Below the pieces are notes generated by a model that did not search any database, was not told where the DNA came from, and saw only the letters and a program-made list of their open reading frames with translations. Positions 25,217-36,717 of a stretch of 64,000 nt of DNA are shown in pieces; the stretch's first letter is position 1; the number at the start of each line of letters is the position of its first letter. The position numbers and the translations under genes were made by a program. The DNA is taken from assembly GCA_019055375.1 (NCBI GenBank), contig JAHQIW010006963.1, forward strand, positions 372,001 through 436,000, given 5' to 3'. The DNA is from Parelaphostrongylus tenuis (lineage: Eukaryota > Nematoda > Chromadorea > Rhabditida > Metastrongylidae).

Positions 25217-25513
25217 AATAAGGATAAAGCTCTCGGCGTTGATCAATCCTACAAGATGCGCCATACATTCGCCTCAAATTTTTAACTTTGTTGAGGTGTT
25301 TGAATGCATATTTGGCCTTAAAAATTACTGGCGTGGTTTTCTACTGAACCGAGTCAGCGTTGCTCATGCTCCCAGACAAGTCTAAGACCAGTCTGGTACA
25401 AATTTAGCGACCCCGGATTGATGGATAGTACCCTGAGCCATGAGCGCAAGATTGAAACATTGACCTCGTGTGCGACGCAGAGCACCTTCAATTACTGTGC
25501 CACATGCGCTCCG
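25217..25513 (-). mobile_element. tRNA-derived SINE, family 2
   Basis: Minus-strand head near 25513 ('gagcgcatgtggcacagta'), body with 'accagactggtcttagac', and end at 'gagagctttatccttatt' near 25217. Aligns along its length with the copy at 20738-21028. Confidence 0.7.
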
Positions 25514-25684
25514 CACAGGTGCAATACCAGACCTGATAAATGGCTCAAAATATGTTATAACTTAATCACATCTATGATGAAGCTCCAGACAACTTCTCCT
25601 AATGTATGAGGACTCCAGCATGTTACGCCTTCGTTAATTCTGGTTGTGCTACTGTGCGAACAGTTAAAAATCAAATTCAACCAT

Positions 25685-25930
25685 TAAGGGGCGGTTACAG
25701 AATTCGATGTGCGCAGCGCGAGTCGCGCAACGGTGCGCGATTTTCGTGGTTTGATTAGGTTTTTTCCTGTCTTGTGGTATATGGGTTTCTTGCATTACTT
25801 TGATACAGGACATTTCTTTCTACAAAACATGTATAGCTTTTCTGTGTGAAGAAAAAGTCTAGTTTATTATGTAATCACGCTGTTTTTGGCACTCACTCAA
25901 ATGTAATAAATTGTACAAAAAACATTTCGG
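25685..25930 (+). repeat. Dispersed repeat Y, copy 1
   Basis: Shares ordered blocks with 33537-33790: 'cggttacagaa', 'tcttgcattactttgata', 'actcactcaaatgtaat' against 'ttcagtcaattgtatt', then 'attgtacaaaa'. No coding sequence or clear terminal inverted repeats. It may be a small non-autonomous element. Confidence 0.45.
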
Positions 25931-27100
25931 TATGAATCGTGCAGTCTTGAACAATTTTCATTAGATACAATAGCTGAAAATTATCACAACTATTATATAT
26001 CATAGAATACAAGATAGTTATTCAAAAATGGCCACAAATGCAATATCAGTCCATCTATTACACTCAATAATTTGTGAATTTTTTTTTGTTTTTTTTTGGA
26101 ATACTAATGTACTACTAGAGTTGGAATCTTTGTCGAAATATAGAAGAGCATTTCATTCTATTGTTCTATAAGTTCTTGATTGTCACTTATCCATTTATCC
26201 GTACTATGAGAAATATTCGCCGTTGCAACAATTCAGCACACGCGAGCTATTTTGCGTATTCTATTTTCATAGTTAGATAACCTCGAAGTGATTCCGTTTA
26301 CTTTTCTGAAGTTCCAAGAACTCAAAATAACTCCAGCGTAATCACTCCACGTTCATCGCTTGCATGCGTGCACTATGCTGAGTTACGACCATTATGGTTT
26401 AAAATTGCGAAGACGAGTCGAACACATTTGTACACGCAAAAACTATGTGCAGAACCACAAACGTGCTTAGAAAAATAGTCAGTAGTGCATACTTTCTGTT
26501 TGTTCGTTGTTGTTACTCAACATTCACTGCTTCCAAAGTGTGCTTTCGGAAGTGGTCGACTGGGGAAGGGCGAGTCAGTCTGACCTTCCTGAGCTTCGAT
26601 GAAAGGAGACCTGCGAACTTCGCGTCAGTATTGTATAAGATTATGCCAAAAAACATAATGAAGACAATGATGAAGAGATAACTGATAGATGGTCGTGAAA
26701 GATGTTGTTATCCACAACATTACCCCACTCTTGGTGACAGGAGATGTTCAAGAGATATGAGGCTCACGTACAAGAAGCCATTCGACTTTCACGTACTGTA
26801 TATACTCGACTCTGAGAACTGATAGTAGCACGGACATATCTATGGCGATCAAAAGAATAGTGTATGAAAAAACGCTTTCCTTCTTGGCATATGCAAAGTA
26901 GGCAGAAATATGCATCTCCAAAGAAGCATTCTCAGAACCTCTCTCCTATCCGTATCCATTTTGAAAAGAGCGTATTTTCTATTTCTTTTCGACGTCTTAG
27001 CAATAATTCGGCAGATTGAATTTCAAAAAGTTGAATAATGTATTTTATTCTAGAAATGTCTCTTTTGATATTCTGCAAAAGTAAAGATAAAAAATTATCT
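25931..27100. other. Intergenic DNA, no gene seen
   Basis: A 78-codon frame at 26445-26681 has no splice or domain support. The rest is A+T-rich without recognisable structure. Confidence 0.3.
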
Positions 27101-28085
27101 CATACTCAAGCATCTCTCGTTGGACATAGCTTTTGATCTAGACTTCCAACAACCATTCGACACACCTACTTCAATGATTTGAATGATGTACTTAATTTTT
27201 AACAAAGACTTTTCAATTGCTGTTACACTTCCAAAGAATAGCCTGCTCGCACTGCCGACACGCATTGCATGCCGCGGTCGAATTACGCTGCGCGATCTGC
27301 ACGCCGCTAAACGCGAAATTTAATATTCTTTTAGCAATAACAATGCACTGAGAAGTCTTTTTCAAAAACCGAGAATATTATTGAAGTCGTTGAGAATTGC
27401 GCGGACGAATGGGTATGGAAGTCTGAGAGATACCCGTGTCCGACGAAAAGTACTCAAATTTACAACATAATTCTATTCTTCTTGCCACAGCTCGTTAAGA
27501 AGTTTTTTTTTAAGACAAGCACACCTTTGGAATTTTAAAGATTTGAGCTATCGACTGTTCCCAAAACGGGCTGTTTAATAATCTCGGCATACTTCAATAT
27601 AATTCCTGATTTTCTTCTTCAAGCTAGACACGAGGTGTCACATCAATCTTTAGTCAACAGCTGACGTTTTCGGCAGTTCGCCTTCTTCAGAGCCTGGAAA
27701 GGTCAAATTGTCTGCAATGCAATCAGTCAAACACCTCCATTACTCCTTCATAAAAATCACCAGACCTAGATTCAAATCGCATCAAGCACAAAATCAACTC
27801 TGAACATACTCACCGCTTTTTATTCGCTTTTCACCGCTATCGACTGTTATTGAAAGGCGATGGCTTGATGCTAATATTGCGAAATCCGTACAAATACCGG
27901 TGCAAGGTATGCGCGGTGCATGTGAAATGAAATCTTAACTTCAGTGTTACAGCGCGATAAAAAGTTGTTTTATGAAAAATTAAGAACACTGTCGAATTTG
28001 CCGAAATTGGCGCTATCGAAAGATCACTGATTTTTTTGAAAAAGCTCTAATCAGCTAAGGATATGACATATTTTGAGCCATAGGT
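27100..28085. repeat. Large dispersed repeat X (diverged copy)
   Basis: Shares ordered blocks with 38020-38900 and 44160-45130, including a G+C-rich knot (27270-27310, 'gcgcgatctgcacgccg'), 'actgagaagtctttttc' and the diffuse-unit boxes. There is no long open frame. A hammerhead-like motif lies in it at 27658-27697. Confidence 0.45.
27658..27697 (-). ncRNA. Possible minimal hammerhead-like motif
   Basis: On the minus strand, CUGAAGA fits the core CUGANGA. It is followed by GGC/GCC with a GAACU loop, then GAAA, 'ACG', U and C, with weak flanking pairing (GGCU/AGCU). One extra base before the GGC stem and a very short stem III make it doubtful. Confidence 0.3.
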
Positions 28086-28088
28086 CTA

Positions 28089-28136
28089 GTGCTATATAGG
28101 CGCCTATTTCGTCCTATTGGGACTCATCAGTAGCAC
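28089..28136 (-). ncRNA. Hammerhead ribozyme of a second type, intact
   Basis: On the minus strand: stem I GUGCUA/UAGCAC (six pairs), core CUGAUGA, stem II GUCC/GGAC with a CAAUA loop, GAAA, a ten-base palindromic stem III UAGGCGCCUA, then U16.1 A17. Cleavage is predicted between 28095 and 28094. All core residues are conserved. Stems and loops differ from the repeat-family hammerheads, although a 'ggctcaaaat'-like stretch follows as in that family. No second copy is seen in the window. Confidence 0.85.
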
Positions 28137-28539
28137 CCTCCCTCGGTTCCGTCGATCCCTTGAGGTGAAACAATCCTCCAAAGGAACCGACGCCGAGTAA
28201 AATTAAGCACCCAAAGTAGGATGATGTTATTACCTGACTTTGTGGTGACCGGCAGTCGAGCTTACGGCTTTTAAAATGAACTATACTTCTGCTATCGACT
28301 GCTTTTTTACAGACCCGCTCAAAATGATTTAATCAGCGCTCTAATCAGCGAAAAATGCTTGAATAAATAAAATTTTTCTCACTGCCACAGCGTAATATAA
28401 AGTCGGTTCAAAAAACAAAATACATCATTCAAATTCTTAGAATCTAAGCTATAATGGCTATCACAGTGCGTGGGAAAGACAAAAAAAATTTTTTTCCATT
28501 ATGTCTACTGATGTAAGAAAGATTAGATACATATAAAAC

Positions 28540-29505
28540 ATAAGAAAGGGGATTCGACAAGGCGATACCATTTCGCCAAAACTATTTACTGCCACCCTCC
28601 AAAACGTCATGCGAACATTAGAATGGGACGATATGGGAGTGAACATTGAGGGTCAACAATCAAACCATCTTCGCTTCGCTCATGATATCGTTCTCATGAC
28701 ACCAAATATCAGCCAAGTGGAAAGAATGTTGACCAATTTCGATAACGCTTGTGGAAAGATTGGTCTTCAATCGAATCTAACAAAAGCGATATCCATGAGA
28801 AACTGGGTTTTCAATTCCCCATTCACGCTCAGCGAAACGAAATTATCCGGATGCTCCAGTTGCGTATGTCTAGGTCGTGAAATAAACATGATGAACAACC
28901 CAGCTCCAGGGTTAAGCATAACGAAACGAGTGGCTTGGGGAACGTTTGACAGCATCGAAGATATAGTAAGGAGAACAAAAAACATCCCACTCCATGCCTA
29001 CCTTTTCGACTCGACGATTATCCCTGCCCTAACGTGTGCAGCAGAAATCTGGTCGCTACTTAAGCAGTATAAAGATCACCTGGCGTTATTGAAAGCGCAG
29101 TTGAAAGGTCGATGCTAGGAGCATCTCGTACCTCGCAAATGAGAGAAAGGATCTGATATTCCGACCTACGCCAACGATCAAAGATCAGAGACGTCGTTCT
29201 ACACGCCAGGATATCGAAAATAAGGTGGGCCGGACACGTGATGCGCTTCAACGACAACCGATGGACGAGAACCGTTACCGACTGGAATCCTTGAAACATC
29301 AAGCGCTCTACAGGAAGACCACCGATCCGTTAGTCCGATTTCTTCACGAAAGTTATAGAAGAAAGATATGGTGCTTATCGAATCCGTAGAGCGAGGACGA
29401 CCTACTGTGCTACTCTTGCACGCGATAGGGGAAAATGGAAGTGTTGCTGGTAACCGCTCGTACCGCTTGACGACCAACGAGACCAACAGGTTATACAGGT
29501 GATGA
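28540..29505 (+). mobile_element. RTE-type retrotransposon, 5'-truncated
   Basis: It starts within the polymerase palm ('GIRQGDTISPKLF') and runs through 'MRTLEWDDMGVNIEGQQ' to the C-terminal region, then frameshifts (28609-29118 is open). The catalytic box reads FAHD instead of FADD: the first of the paired aspartates is His at about 28680. It ends with 'aacaggttatacaggtgatg', the family 3' tail. The element is dead through truncation, frameshift and loss of a metal-binding residue. Confidence 0.85.
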
Positions 29506-29712
29506 GTGCTGAGGGGGAAAGTACCTTAATCTTTGCAACCATGGACGCGTGCTTTACCTACACCTACTCCACCTACATGCCACAGTTACCTCCACATAGA
29601 CATCTGCTAGAGGTGCCTAGTTGTCAGAGATGTGCTTTCGAGCTACAGGCTATCAAGCATTATATTTTTATTTTACTTCACTTTATTTGATCAGTCATCG
29701 CAGTGTTTTCTT
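29506..29712. other. Spacer with fragment of repeat X
   Basis: The stretch around 29585-29665 ('cctccacatagacat', 'gtgctttcgagctac') matches parts of repeat X at about 38880-38935 and 45055-45115. No gene is seen. Confidence 0.4.
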
Positions 29713-29938
29713 TTCATTGTGCGGATCCCAATACTTCTAGCATTGAACTCGTTGTCGCCTTCTCTTTAGCGGCATAGAATACTCGTTGAGCGGGTTTCCT
29801 TGCAATCTCAAAAATAATCCTGCTGTGGCGTTCCACAGGACGATGTTGATGACTGCTGGAGAGAGGCGAGGCGTGGAGCTCGGCTTCGCGCGCGCTGCAA
29901 CGGGCATCACAACCACTCGGCCGCGGCGCCTCATCAAA
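29713..29938 (-). mobile_element. tRNA-derived SINE, family 3
   Basis: The minus-strand head is near 29938 ('cgccgcggccgagtggttgt' as A box). The body includes 'ccagcagtcatcaacatcg' and 'gtggaacgccac', and it ends at 'ttgggatccgcaca' near 29713. It abuts the 3' side of a minus-strand RTE copy. Confidence 0.7.
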
Positions 29939-30049
29939 CACAGTATTGAAATCGCCGAAATTCGAAAAACTGATTTAGTACAGAAACCTAAAAAAAAGCT
30001 GTTTAACGAAAAAAATTTCTGAATAATCGTGCGCATATAATAGTACAGC

Positions 30050-32495
30050 TGTCCCGTATCACCTGTATCACATGTCGTCCCGTCGCTCATCGACTGACTC
30101 GAGCGGGTACCAGCAACACTTCCATCTTTTCCTACCACGCACAAGAGTAGCCCAGTGGGTCCTCCTTGCTCTAAGGATTCGCTGAGCATCATATCTTTCT
30201 TCTATAACTTTCGTGAGCAAATCGGACCAACGGTTCGGTGGTCTTCCTAGAGCGCTTGATGTCCAGAGGAATCCAGTCGGTAACGGCACTCGTCCATCGG
30301 TAGTCGCTGAAGCGCATCACGTGTCCGGCCCACCTTATTTTCGAAATCCTGGCGTGTAGTACGGCGTCTCTGATTTTCGATCGTTGACGTAGGTCGGAAC
30401 TTCGGATCCTTTCTCTCATTTGCGAGATACGGGATACTCCTAGCATCGACCTTTCGACTGCGCGTTCGATAACGGCAAGTGATCTTTCATCCTGCATACG
30501 TAGCGACCAGGTTTCTGCTGCATACGTCAGGGCAGGGATAATTGCCGAGTCGAAAAGGTGGGCACGGAGTCGGATGTTCTTTGTCCTCTTCACTACATCT
30601 TCGATGCTCTTAAACGTTCTCCAAGCCGCTCATTTCTGCTCAACTCTGGAACTAGGTCGTTCATCATGCTGATTTCACGACATAGACGTAACTGGAGCAT
30701 TCGGAGATTGTCGCTCCGTTGAGCGTGAATGGGGCTTTCAAAACCCATCCGTTCCTCATAACATCGTTTTCGTTAGATTTAGTTGAAGACAGATCTTTCC
30801 ACAGGCGTTATCGAAATCGGTCGACATTCGTTCCGCTTGGCTGATGTTTGGTGTTATGAGGACGATATCGTCTGCAAAGCTAAGATGGTTTAATTGTTGA
30901 CCGTCAATTTTCACGCCCATATCGTCGCATTCTAATGTTCGCATAACGTTTTGTAGGGTGGCAGTGAATAGTTTAGGCAAAATTGTATCGCCTTGTCAAA
31001 CTCCTCTTCTTACGTCAATGGTGATATTGTTGTAGAATGAAGATATTTTGATCGTGAAATCTTTATAAAGCTCATAAAGGATCATTATGCACCTAGTAGG
31101 GACGCCCTGGTTATCCACGGCTTCTATAACCGCTTCTGTTTCCACTGAATCAAAGGCTTTCTTCAGATCGATGAAAATGAGACAGAGTGGTTGTCTGTAC
31201 TCTCGTAAAACTTCAGTGAGTCTTGTAATCGTGTGGATGTGATCTACGGTACGTAATCCTCTTCGGAGCCCTGCTTGTTCGCATGGCTATCCTTCGTCGA
31301 AAGTTCTGTCAATCCTGTTTACGATGACTCTAGTAAAGAGTTTATAGACAAGGGACAGCAAGCAGATTGGGCAATAATTGCCTAAGTCGTGAAGGTCTTC
31401 CTTTTTGAACAACAATACGGTCTTGTTGATTTTCATTGAATAGGGACCTTGCATTCTGACAGGTAGCGAGTGAAGAACCGAGCCAAGGTGTTGGTGAAAA
31501 CTGGCGACAGGTTTTTCAGGTGATCTGGTCTAATCCTGTCTGGACCGGGCGTTGTTCTGTTCTTCACCGGCGATATAGCATATTGGATTTCGGCGGGAGG
31601 ACCGGTGAAACGACAGATTCGTCCTCTTTCAATTTATATGACGGTAAGAGTACGTGGCTAGCAAAGAGATCCAAGTAGTATTGGTGGATGATTTTCTCCA
31701 TAACCCTTCTTGAAGCTGTAAGTGTCCCGTCAGAGTATGGGAGTGCAACCATCTTAGTCTTATAGTTGGCAAAGCCTTGATGGGCTTTGCGAATGCTCTT
31801 CCCAGCTTTTGCAGCTTCTGCCATAACTACTGCTCCTCTCTCTTTCAGGTCTTTTATCGCTTCTCGGCAGCGTTTCGCAAGTTCGGACGTAAGGTTTCGG
31901 TTGCCTGTAGCTTGCGCGATTCCCCGTTGACATATCAGCTCGAGTGTCTGCAAAGACAAGCGTCTCTTTGTGTCCTTAGGACTCTCGGCTTTCATAGCGC
32001 AAACGTGAAGATAGTCAACGAGTCGATCATTTTCATTGTCAGTGTTGTCGACAACGGTGTCATCCCAAGAGCCGACAATGATTTGAATACACCCCAGTTT
32101 CTGGCAGTTCTGGGACTTTGTTGTTTGAATTCAGCGGCTTTCTCTCCTCTCCTCGAAAATCGGAACGTTGCGCGAAGGAGTGGTCTGATCCCGTGTATAA
32201 CTTAGGAAAAACAGCGACATTGGTCAGGCAAAACCTTCGATTTATCAAGATGTGGTCTATTTCGTTATGGTACTCTCCATTGGGACACTCCCACGTCTGT
32301 CGCTGAGAAAGAGGCTTTTGGAATTGTGAGTTACCATGGATGGTTTGGGTCGTCATGATAAACTCAGATAGCCTGCCACCCTGTTCGTTCCATTCTGATC
32401 CGTGGGTCCCTCTGTGACGTTGTTTGAACGTTCTTCTGGGTCCACTTTTTGAATTAAAATTTCCGACAATGACCTTGAAGAATGTATAATCTTCT
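30050..32495 (-). mobile_element. RTE-type retrotransposon, 5'-truncated (~2.4 kb)
   Basis: Minus strand. Part of the APE-type endonuclease comes first ('FFKVIVGNF' near 32480, 'NEIDHILINRRF' near 32265). A linker follows (32000-31560), then reverse transcriptase ('FIDLKKAFDSVETEAV' near 31155, 'LFTATLQNVMRTLECDD', and FADD at about 30875-30886), and the C-terminal region to about 30070. The catalytic FADD is intact, but stops occur: 'DEG*PC' (at about 31291) and 'RGV*QGDT' (at about 31006), plus frameshifts. The 3' end has 'gtgatacaggtgatac'. By eye it is strikingly similar to the opposite-strand copy at 39074-40477, and both share the first stop codon. Confidence 0.9.
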
Positions 32496-32839
32496 CAGCC
32501 CCGTACAAATTGATAAATGAGTAATTCAGGTTTTCGTAAACTAGTTTTCCTTTTCCTCCAAGCTGGAAAACAGATGCATCAAAAAGATTGTTTCAAGGCG
32601 TGTACTACTCTACGTATATCAGCAAATTATCGTTATATTTATCAGATGGTGAGCTTTTGAATTTTTGTCTTCTGTTTAGCTTTGTTAGCATTGACTGATC
32701 AGAAACAAAACCATGATAGTATATCTGCTGAAAAGAAAACACCTTCAAGAATGTGATCATTGGAAAATAACTTTGTTTCTTATATCGATGTACGGTATGA
32801 ACAGATCAAAATATTCTGAAGGATTCCTAATATTTGGCT

Positions 32840-33535
32840 CTTTAAGATTTAGCGCTAGCGCAATAAACACCAAAATTATCAACCAGAAATAACTAGACTT
32901 CTCCAGCTACGCTATTTTATGTGCCACGGCCTTAACACATTTGTGTCATCTCTCAGGCAACTTAATAACGCACTCATAAAACTTGTCGTCCCTGTATTTG
33001 TAGAAAGACCTTCTTGCGCTTGTGTATCAGTGCTTGAGTGAGCTCGTGAGGGATCAATTGAAACATCCTGCATTTTTCGTCTGCTGCCTTTAGTGTTTTG
33101 CTGATTGTCGCTTGAGCACAGACAAAATCGTAGGTCATCTCCGCGATAGTGAGCCGTATTTTATTCAGCTACTTCAAAAACGTCCTCTTCATCAACATCG
33201 CGTGAACGTCCGGAGGGCAGTTGGTCCTTGAAGTCGGTGTTGCCGGTGCGAAATTTGGAGAAGAACCGAAACGTTGCTGGAGACAAAAATCTTTTAGCCT
33301 TTGCACGGTTAATGTTCTCGATGGCGGCCTGCGCATCGCGGCCCAGTTCATACTAGTAAAACAGCAAACTGCGATAAAGGCTTCGTCGAACTGCCATGGT
33401 GCGGTAAGTGCGGACAAATGTTGTAGCGAAAAAAAGCTCAGAAAATTCTTAATGAAGCCGTATTGAGTTGTTGCCTTAGAGATGGCAGAAATGTGTTCAG
33501 GCTGATGGCACAAACTCTAAATAGTTGGTTAACTC
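32840..33535 (-). mobile_element. Internally deleted mariner relic
   Basis: The minus strand carries the first helix-turn-helix ('LLLYEYELGRDAQAAIENI', 'FRTGNTDFKDQ', about 33400-33205). A second helix-turn-helix segment ('KIRLTIAEM', 'HELTQALIHKR', about 33160-33020) follows. It then jumps straight to the C-terminus ('KFYECVIKLPERWHKCV', about 32985-32935). The whole catalytic DDD domain is missing. TIR sequence related to the 1275-2018 element is visible at 32855-32900 ('gcaataaacacc', 'accagaaataac'); the outer right end is truncated. Confidence 0.7.
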
Positions 33536-33536
33536 C

Positions 33537-33790
33537 TAACGGACGGTTATAGAAATCTATACGCACACAGCAAATTGCGCAATTTTCGATGTTTGATTGT
33601 GGTTTTTTTCCTCATTTAGCAAGAATTTTCAAAATTCTTGCATTACTTTGATAGAGCAAGATTTTCTCCATTCGTATATACGCTCTTGATTTAGTTACAC
33701 GCGTCTTCTGTGGGGAAAAACTTTCGTTTACTACGCAGTCGTACTGAATTTGGCATTCAGTCAATTGTATTGCATTGTACAAAAGGGCTC
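33537..33790 (+). repeat. Dispersed repeat Y, copy 2
   Basis: Aligns in blocks with 25685-25930 in the same orientation ('gacggttatagaaat', 'tcttgcattactttgat', 'attgtacaaaa'). It begins right at the broken end of the mariner relic, so the two may be a nested pair. Confidence 0.45.
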
Positions 33791-35787
33791 AAAAAATCTC
33801 TAGTTTGCTCTTTCTTAATCTTATACAAGATCTTAGAGTCATCATAGTAAATGAAAATTGGAGTTTCCAGCTAACAATTTATCAAAAATTATTGCTCATG
33901 CTGTATTCGATACATGTTCATCGAAAACTCTCACGATAATTCAGTTCATATCGACTATTCGCTTATTTCCAATTATTCAGAGCCGACTTAAGTGAGAAAA
34001 GATTGAGTCCTTATGGATAGTGGAAGAATTTGAGCGGCAAGGAACAACGTTGTTTAAGAAAAGACGTAGAATATCGCAATTATGCAAACTATTTGTTAGA
34101 AATATGTGTCCCCAGAGAAATGCTCTCGGTACTTTCCTCTATCCGCACCCATATCAAAAAAAAAAGGAATCTTTATTCCTTGTTGAAATTTTAGTAATTT
34201 TTCGAAAGCTTGAATATCAAGAATCTGGAGGGTCTGTTTTATTTTTGAAATGGTTTTTACTTTATACTGTGAAGGTGAAGGAAAAAATTCGGTACTTATA
34301 TGCTAGACAGCGATCAATATTAGGCCAATCTCATTCGCTGGAAAGGAACTTTTTACAAAAGTCTCAATAATCATTCAATAGTCTAAATCTCTGGCTACAA
34401 TTCCACGTCGCCCATTTTTCATAACACTATTTTATAACATTGTAATATTCAGAACAATACTTTGTTTCTTACTCACTTTTCGTCTTTATATTTTTACAAA
34501 AATCGTTGGAAGTAGGAAATGCATATCAGCGTGTAGACGATTTTCGGTGGCATCAGAGTCTACGTTTTTATCTGAAGTTTCTGGTGATGTAAAATCACAA
34601 ATTGAATAACAATATTGCAGACGCGATCGGTCGGTCCGCCGGCCTTGCTCTCCCACTCCGTGAGTTGGCCAGTAGGCAAAGTGGCCGAAAAGGCTCATAA
34701 CTGATTATAATGTAAAAGGAAGCTACAGTAATGATTTCTTAGTAAAGTAATGATCTGATATGCAGCGTAGTTCGATAGTTATCTATCACAGTATGCAATA
34801 AAAGACGGCAAGTTTTGTTATTCTATTGAGGATTTTTTCGCTGCATCAATAGAAACTCTAGATAGAAACGTAGATTTTTATACTATGAAAAATTCTCTGA
34901 AAGCTGATATGCTTCTCATGCTTCCATCGATTTATACTCGTGGTAGAAATGAAGACGAAAATCGAGTGAGAAACAAAATCTGGTACTGTTCTATTAGGAG
35001 ACACCACTTGAGGAGTTCGGTAAAAGCATATTCTTTGCTGTCATCTGAAGAATACGATTATCTGATAGCTTAAATCAAGCGGAATTTAAAGGTGCATTTT
35101 ATTTCTCATATTGCTGGTATTTAACGCCGTACCAGTGAAAATGAGTTGTTTCACATTCAACGATTTCTCGCCTCATAAAAGTTTTTCCATAACAAAAATT
35201 AAACCTTTCGATAGAGCAAATCTTTCTGATTAGAAAATGTGTTTGCTCTTTAGAAAAAACTTCTTAAAGTTCTGTAATTCGCACAAGAAGAGTGGGTTTC
35301 GCGCATTTGAAATATCGCTGTTTTCCGCACTCCTTAGAAACAAGGGTGTTTTCAATTTTTCTAAGTTGCTTCTTAGCTTAATCAATAGCTTTTATCTAGA
35401 TAATTCTAGCAATATATTTAAGTTCTAAAGAAAACCTTTCATTTCACTTTAACAGCCGAAATAAAAGTGTCACACTTGAGGCGTTCCAACGTGCCTTTCG
35501 TTGGGAGAGCATATCCCTCAGATTTCTAGAAAACTAATCGATAGTCTGAATTCTTCTGATTCCAATGATGTATTTGGTTCTTGAAAGGACTTCTTAGTGA
35601 GCGATAATAGGTTAGGGCGCGCTATGCAGCGACGGCACCTGACCACCTCGCATTACCAATTATGTGGATGGGATTTTCGCAATACTGACCCTGGCTGGCA
35701 AGTCATCTCAGCATTCCCCACATTGATTAGTCATTACAAGTCAATTACCTTCAACTGTCTTTTGATTCTCATCGATTTCTCTCAATC
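33791..35787. other. Intergenic DNA, no gene seen
   Basis: A 116-codon frame at 34020-34370 and shorter ones lack splice or domain support. Diffuse-unit boxes occur around 34.9-35.5 kb. The 5' part of the Merlin element probably starts within the last few hundred bases, but I could not place its terminal repeat. Confidence 0.3.
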
Positions 35788-36717
35788 ATGAGCATTTTTG
35801 CTTCGCCAAGCGGTGAAAAAGAAGTCGTCATTCTCCTACAAAGGCACGGCATGTTACAATCCAAACGTCTGTGCAAGAAAGGACATCAAATGAAGCTTCA
35901 TTTCGATTCAAAAATTGCTTAGCGATGTTACCAGCGGTGAAGTTGGTATTAGAGTCGATTGGTTCGGAACAGTCGTCTTCCTTCTGTTACTGCTCTCCGT
36001 TTCTTCCACGGTTGGAGTGAGGAGGACTTCGCCCAAATGGTGCAAGAAAAGCCTTGGCATGAGCAGCAACGCAGTTGTAAACAGAAATAACTATTCACGT
36101 GAAGTTGTTGCAAAGCAGCTGATTCGACGCCGTGGTAAAAAGATTGGGGGCAAAGGCAAGATTGTTGAGATAGACGAATCATTGTTCACAAAGAGGAAGA
36201 ACATTGCTGGACCGTGTGCTCTCCCAACAACAGATCTTCGGATAGTCTGTCATGAGACAAAACAATGCTTCTTGGTGGCGGTTTCAAATCGCACAGCACC
36301 AACCTTGCTGGCTGCTACTAAAAATAGTGTGGCCCAAAGTTCTACGATCTATTCGGATTGCCGGAAAGGGTGCGTAACTGAAGATATACAAAAAGCTAGT
36401 TTCCAGCACTTCACGGTTAACCATCATCACAATTTTTTCGATCGACAGACAGACACTCACTTTCAAGCGGCCGAAAATTGTGGGGATCTGCAATGGCGCA
36501 ACGACGGTACCGAGGGACCGCACGCCATTTTTTGGGGTCTTACTTGGCTGAGTTCATGTGGCGTAAAATTATCGCAGGTGAAAATATGTGAATGTTGCGA
36601 CCTTCCGTTTATTTTTCGCCAAAGTCTCAGCTGTAATCTCCATTGTCCGATTTAGGTGACGATGTTTTTAAATCATTCTTGGATGCGATCAAAGTCTTTT
36701 GGCTTCCTGAACAGTAA
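35788..36717 (+). pseudogene. Merlin (ISXO2-like) transposase pseudogene with intron
   Basis: The N-terminus reads 'MSIFASPSGEKEVVILLQRH' and 'CKKGHQMKLHF' from 35788. A TAG at about 35920 replaces a Trp codon. The main open part then has 'WCKKSLGMSSNAVV', the first acidic motif 'GKIVEIDESLFTKRKN' (about 36157-36205), 'IYSDCRKG' with the second Asp (about 36350) and 'QHFTVNHHHNFFD'. Near 36475, next to the expected catalytic Glu, a frameshift moves the frame; the new frame reads 'LWGSAMAQRRYRGTARH' and 'SYLAEFMWRKIIAG'. A GT-AG intron (36578-36655) splits this Gly codon and the last exon ends 'DDVFKSFLDAIKVFWLPEQ*'. Merlin transposases are related to bacterial IS1016/ISXO2 enzymes. Few lesions suggest a fairly young copy. 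Confidence 0.85.

Noticed and set aside
29737..30192. A 151-codon minus-strand frame
   Set aside because: It spans the junction of a SINE and an RTE 3' end and reads through both in a non-coding frame.
31777..32205. A 142-codon plus-strand gene
   Set aside because: It is the antisense shadow of the RTE linker and endonuclease on the minus strand.
35915..36655. A single intact 246-codon gene
   Set aside because: The frame is part of a Merlin transposase whose true start is upstream of a stop and whose last third is in another frame and exon.
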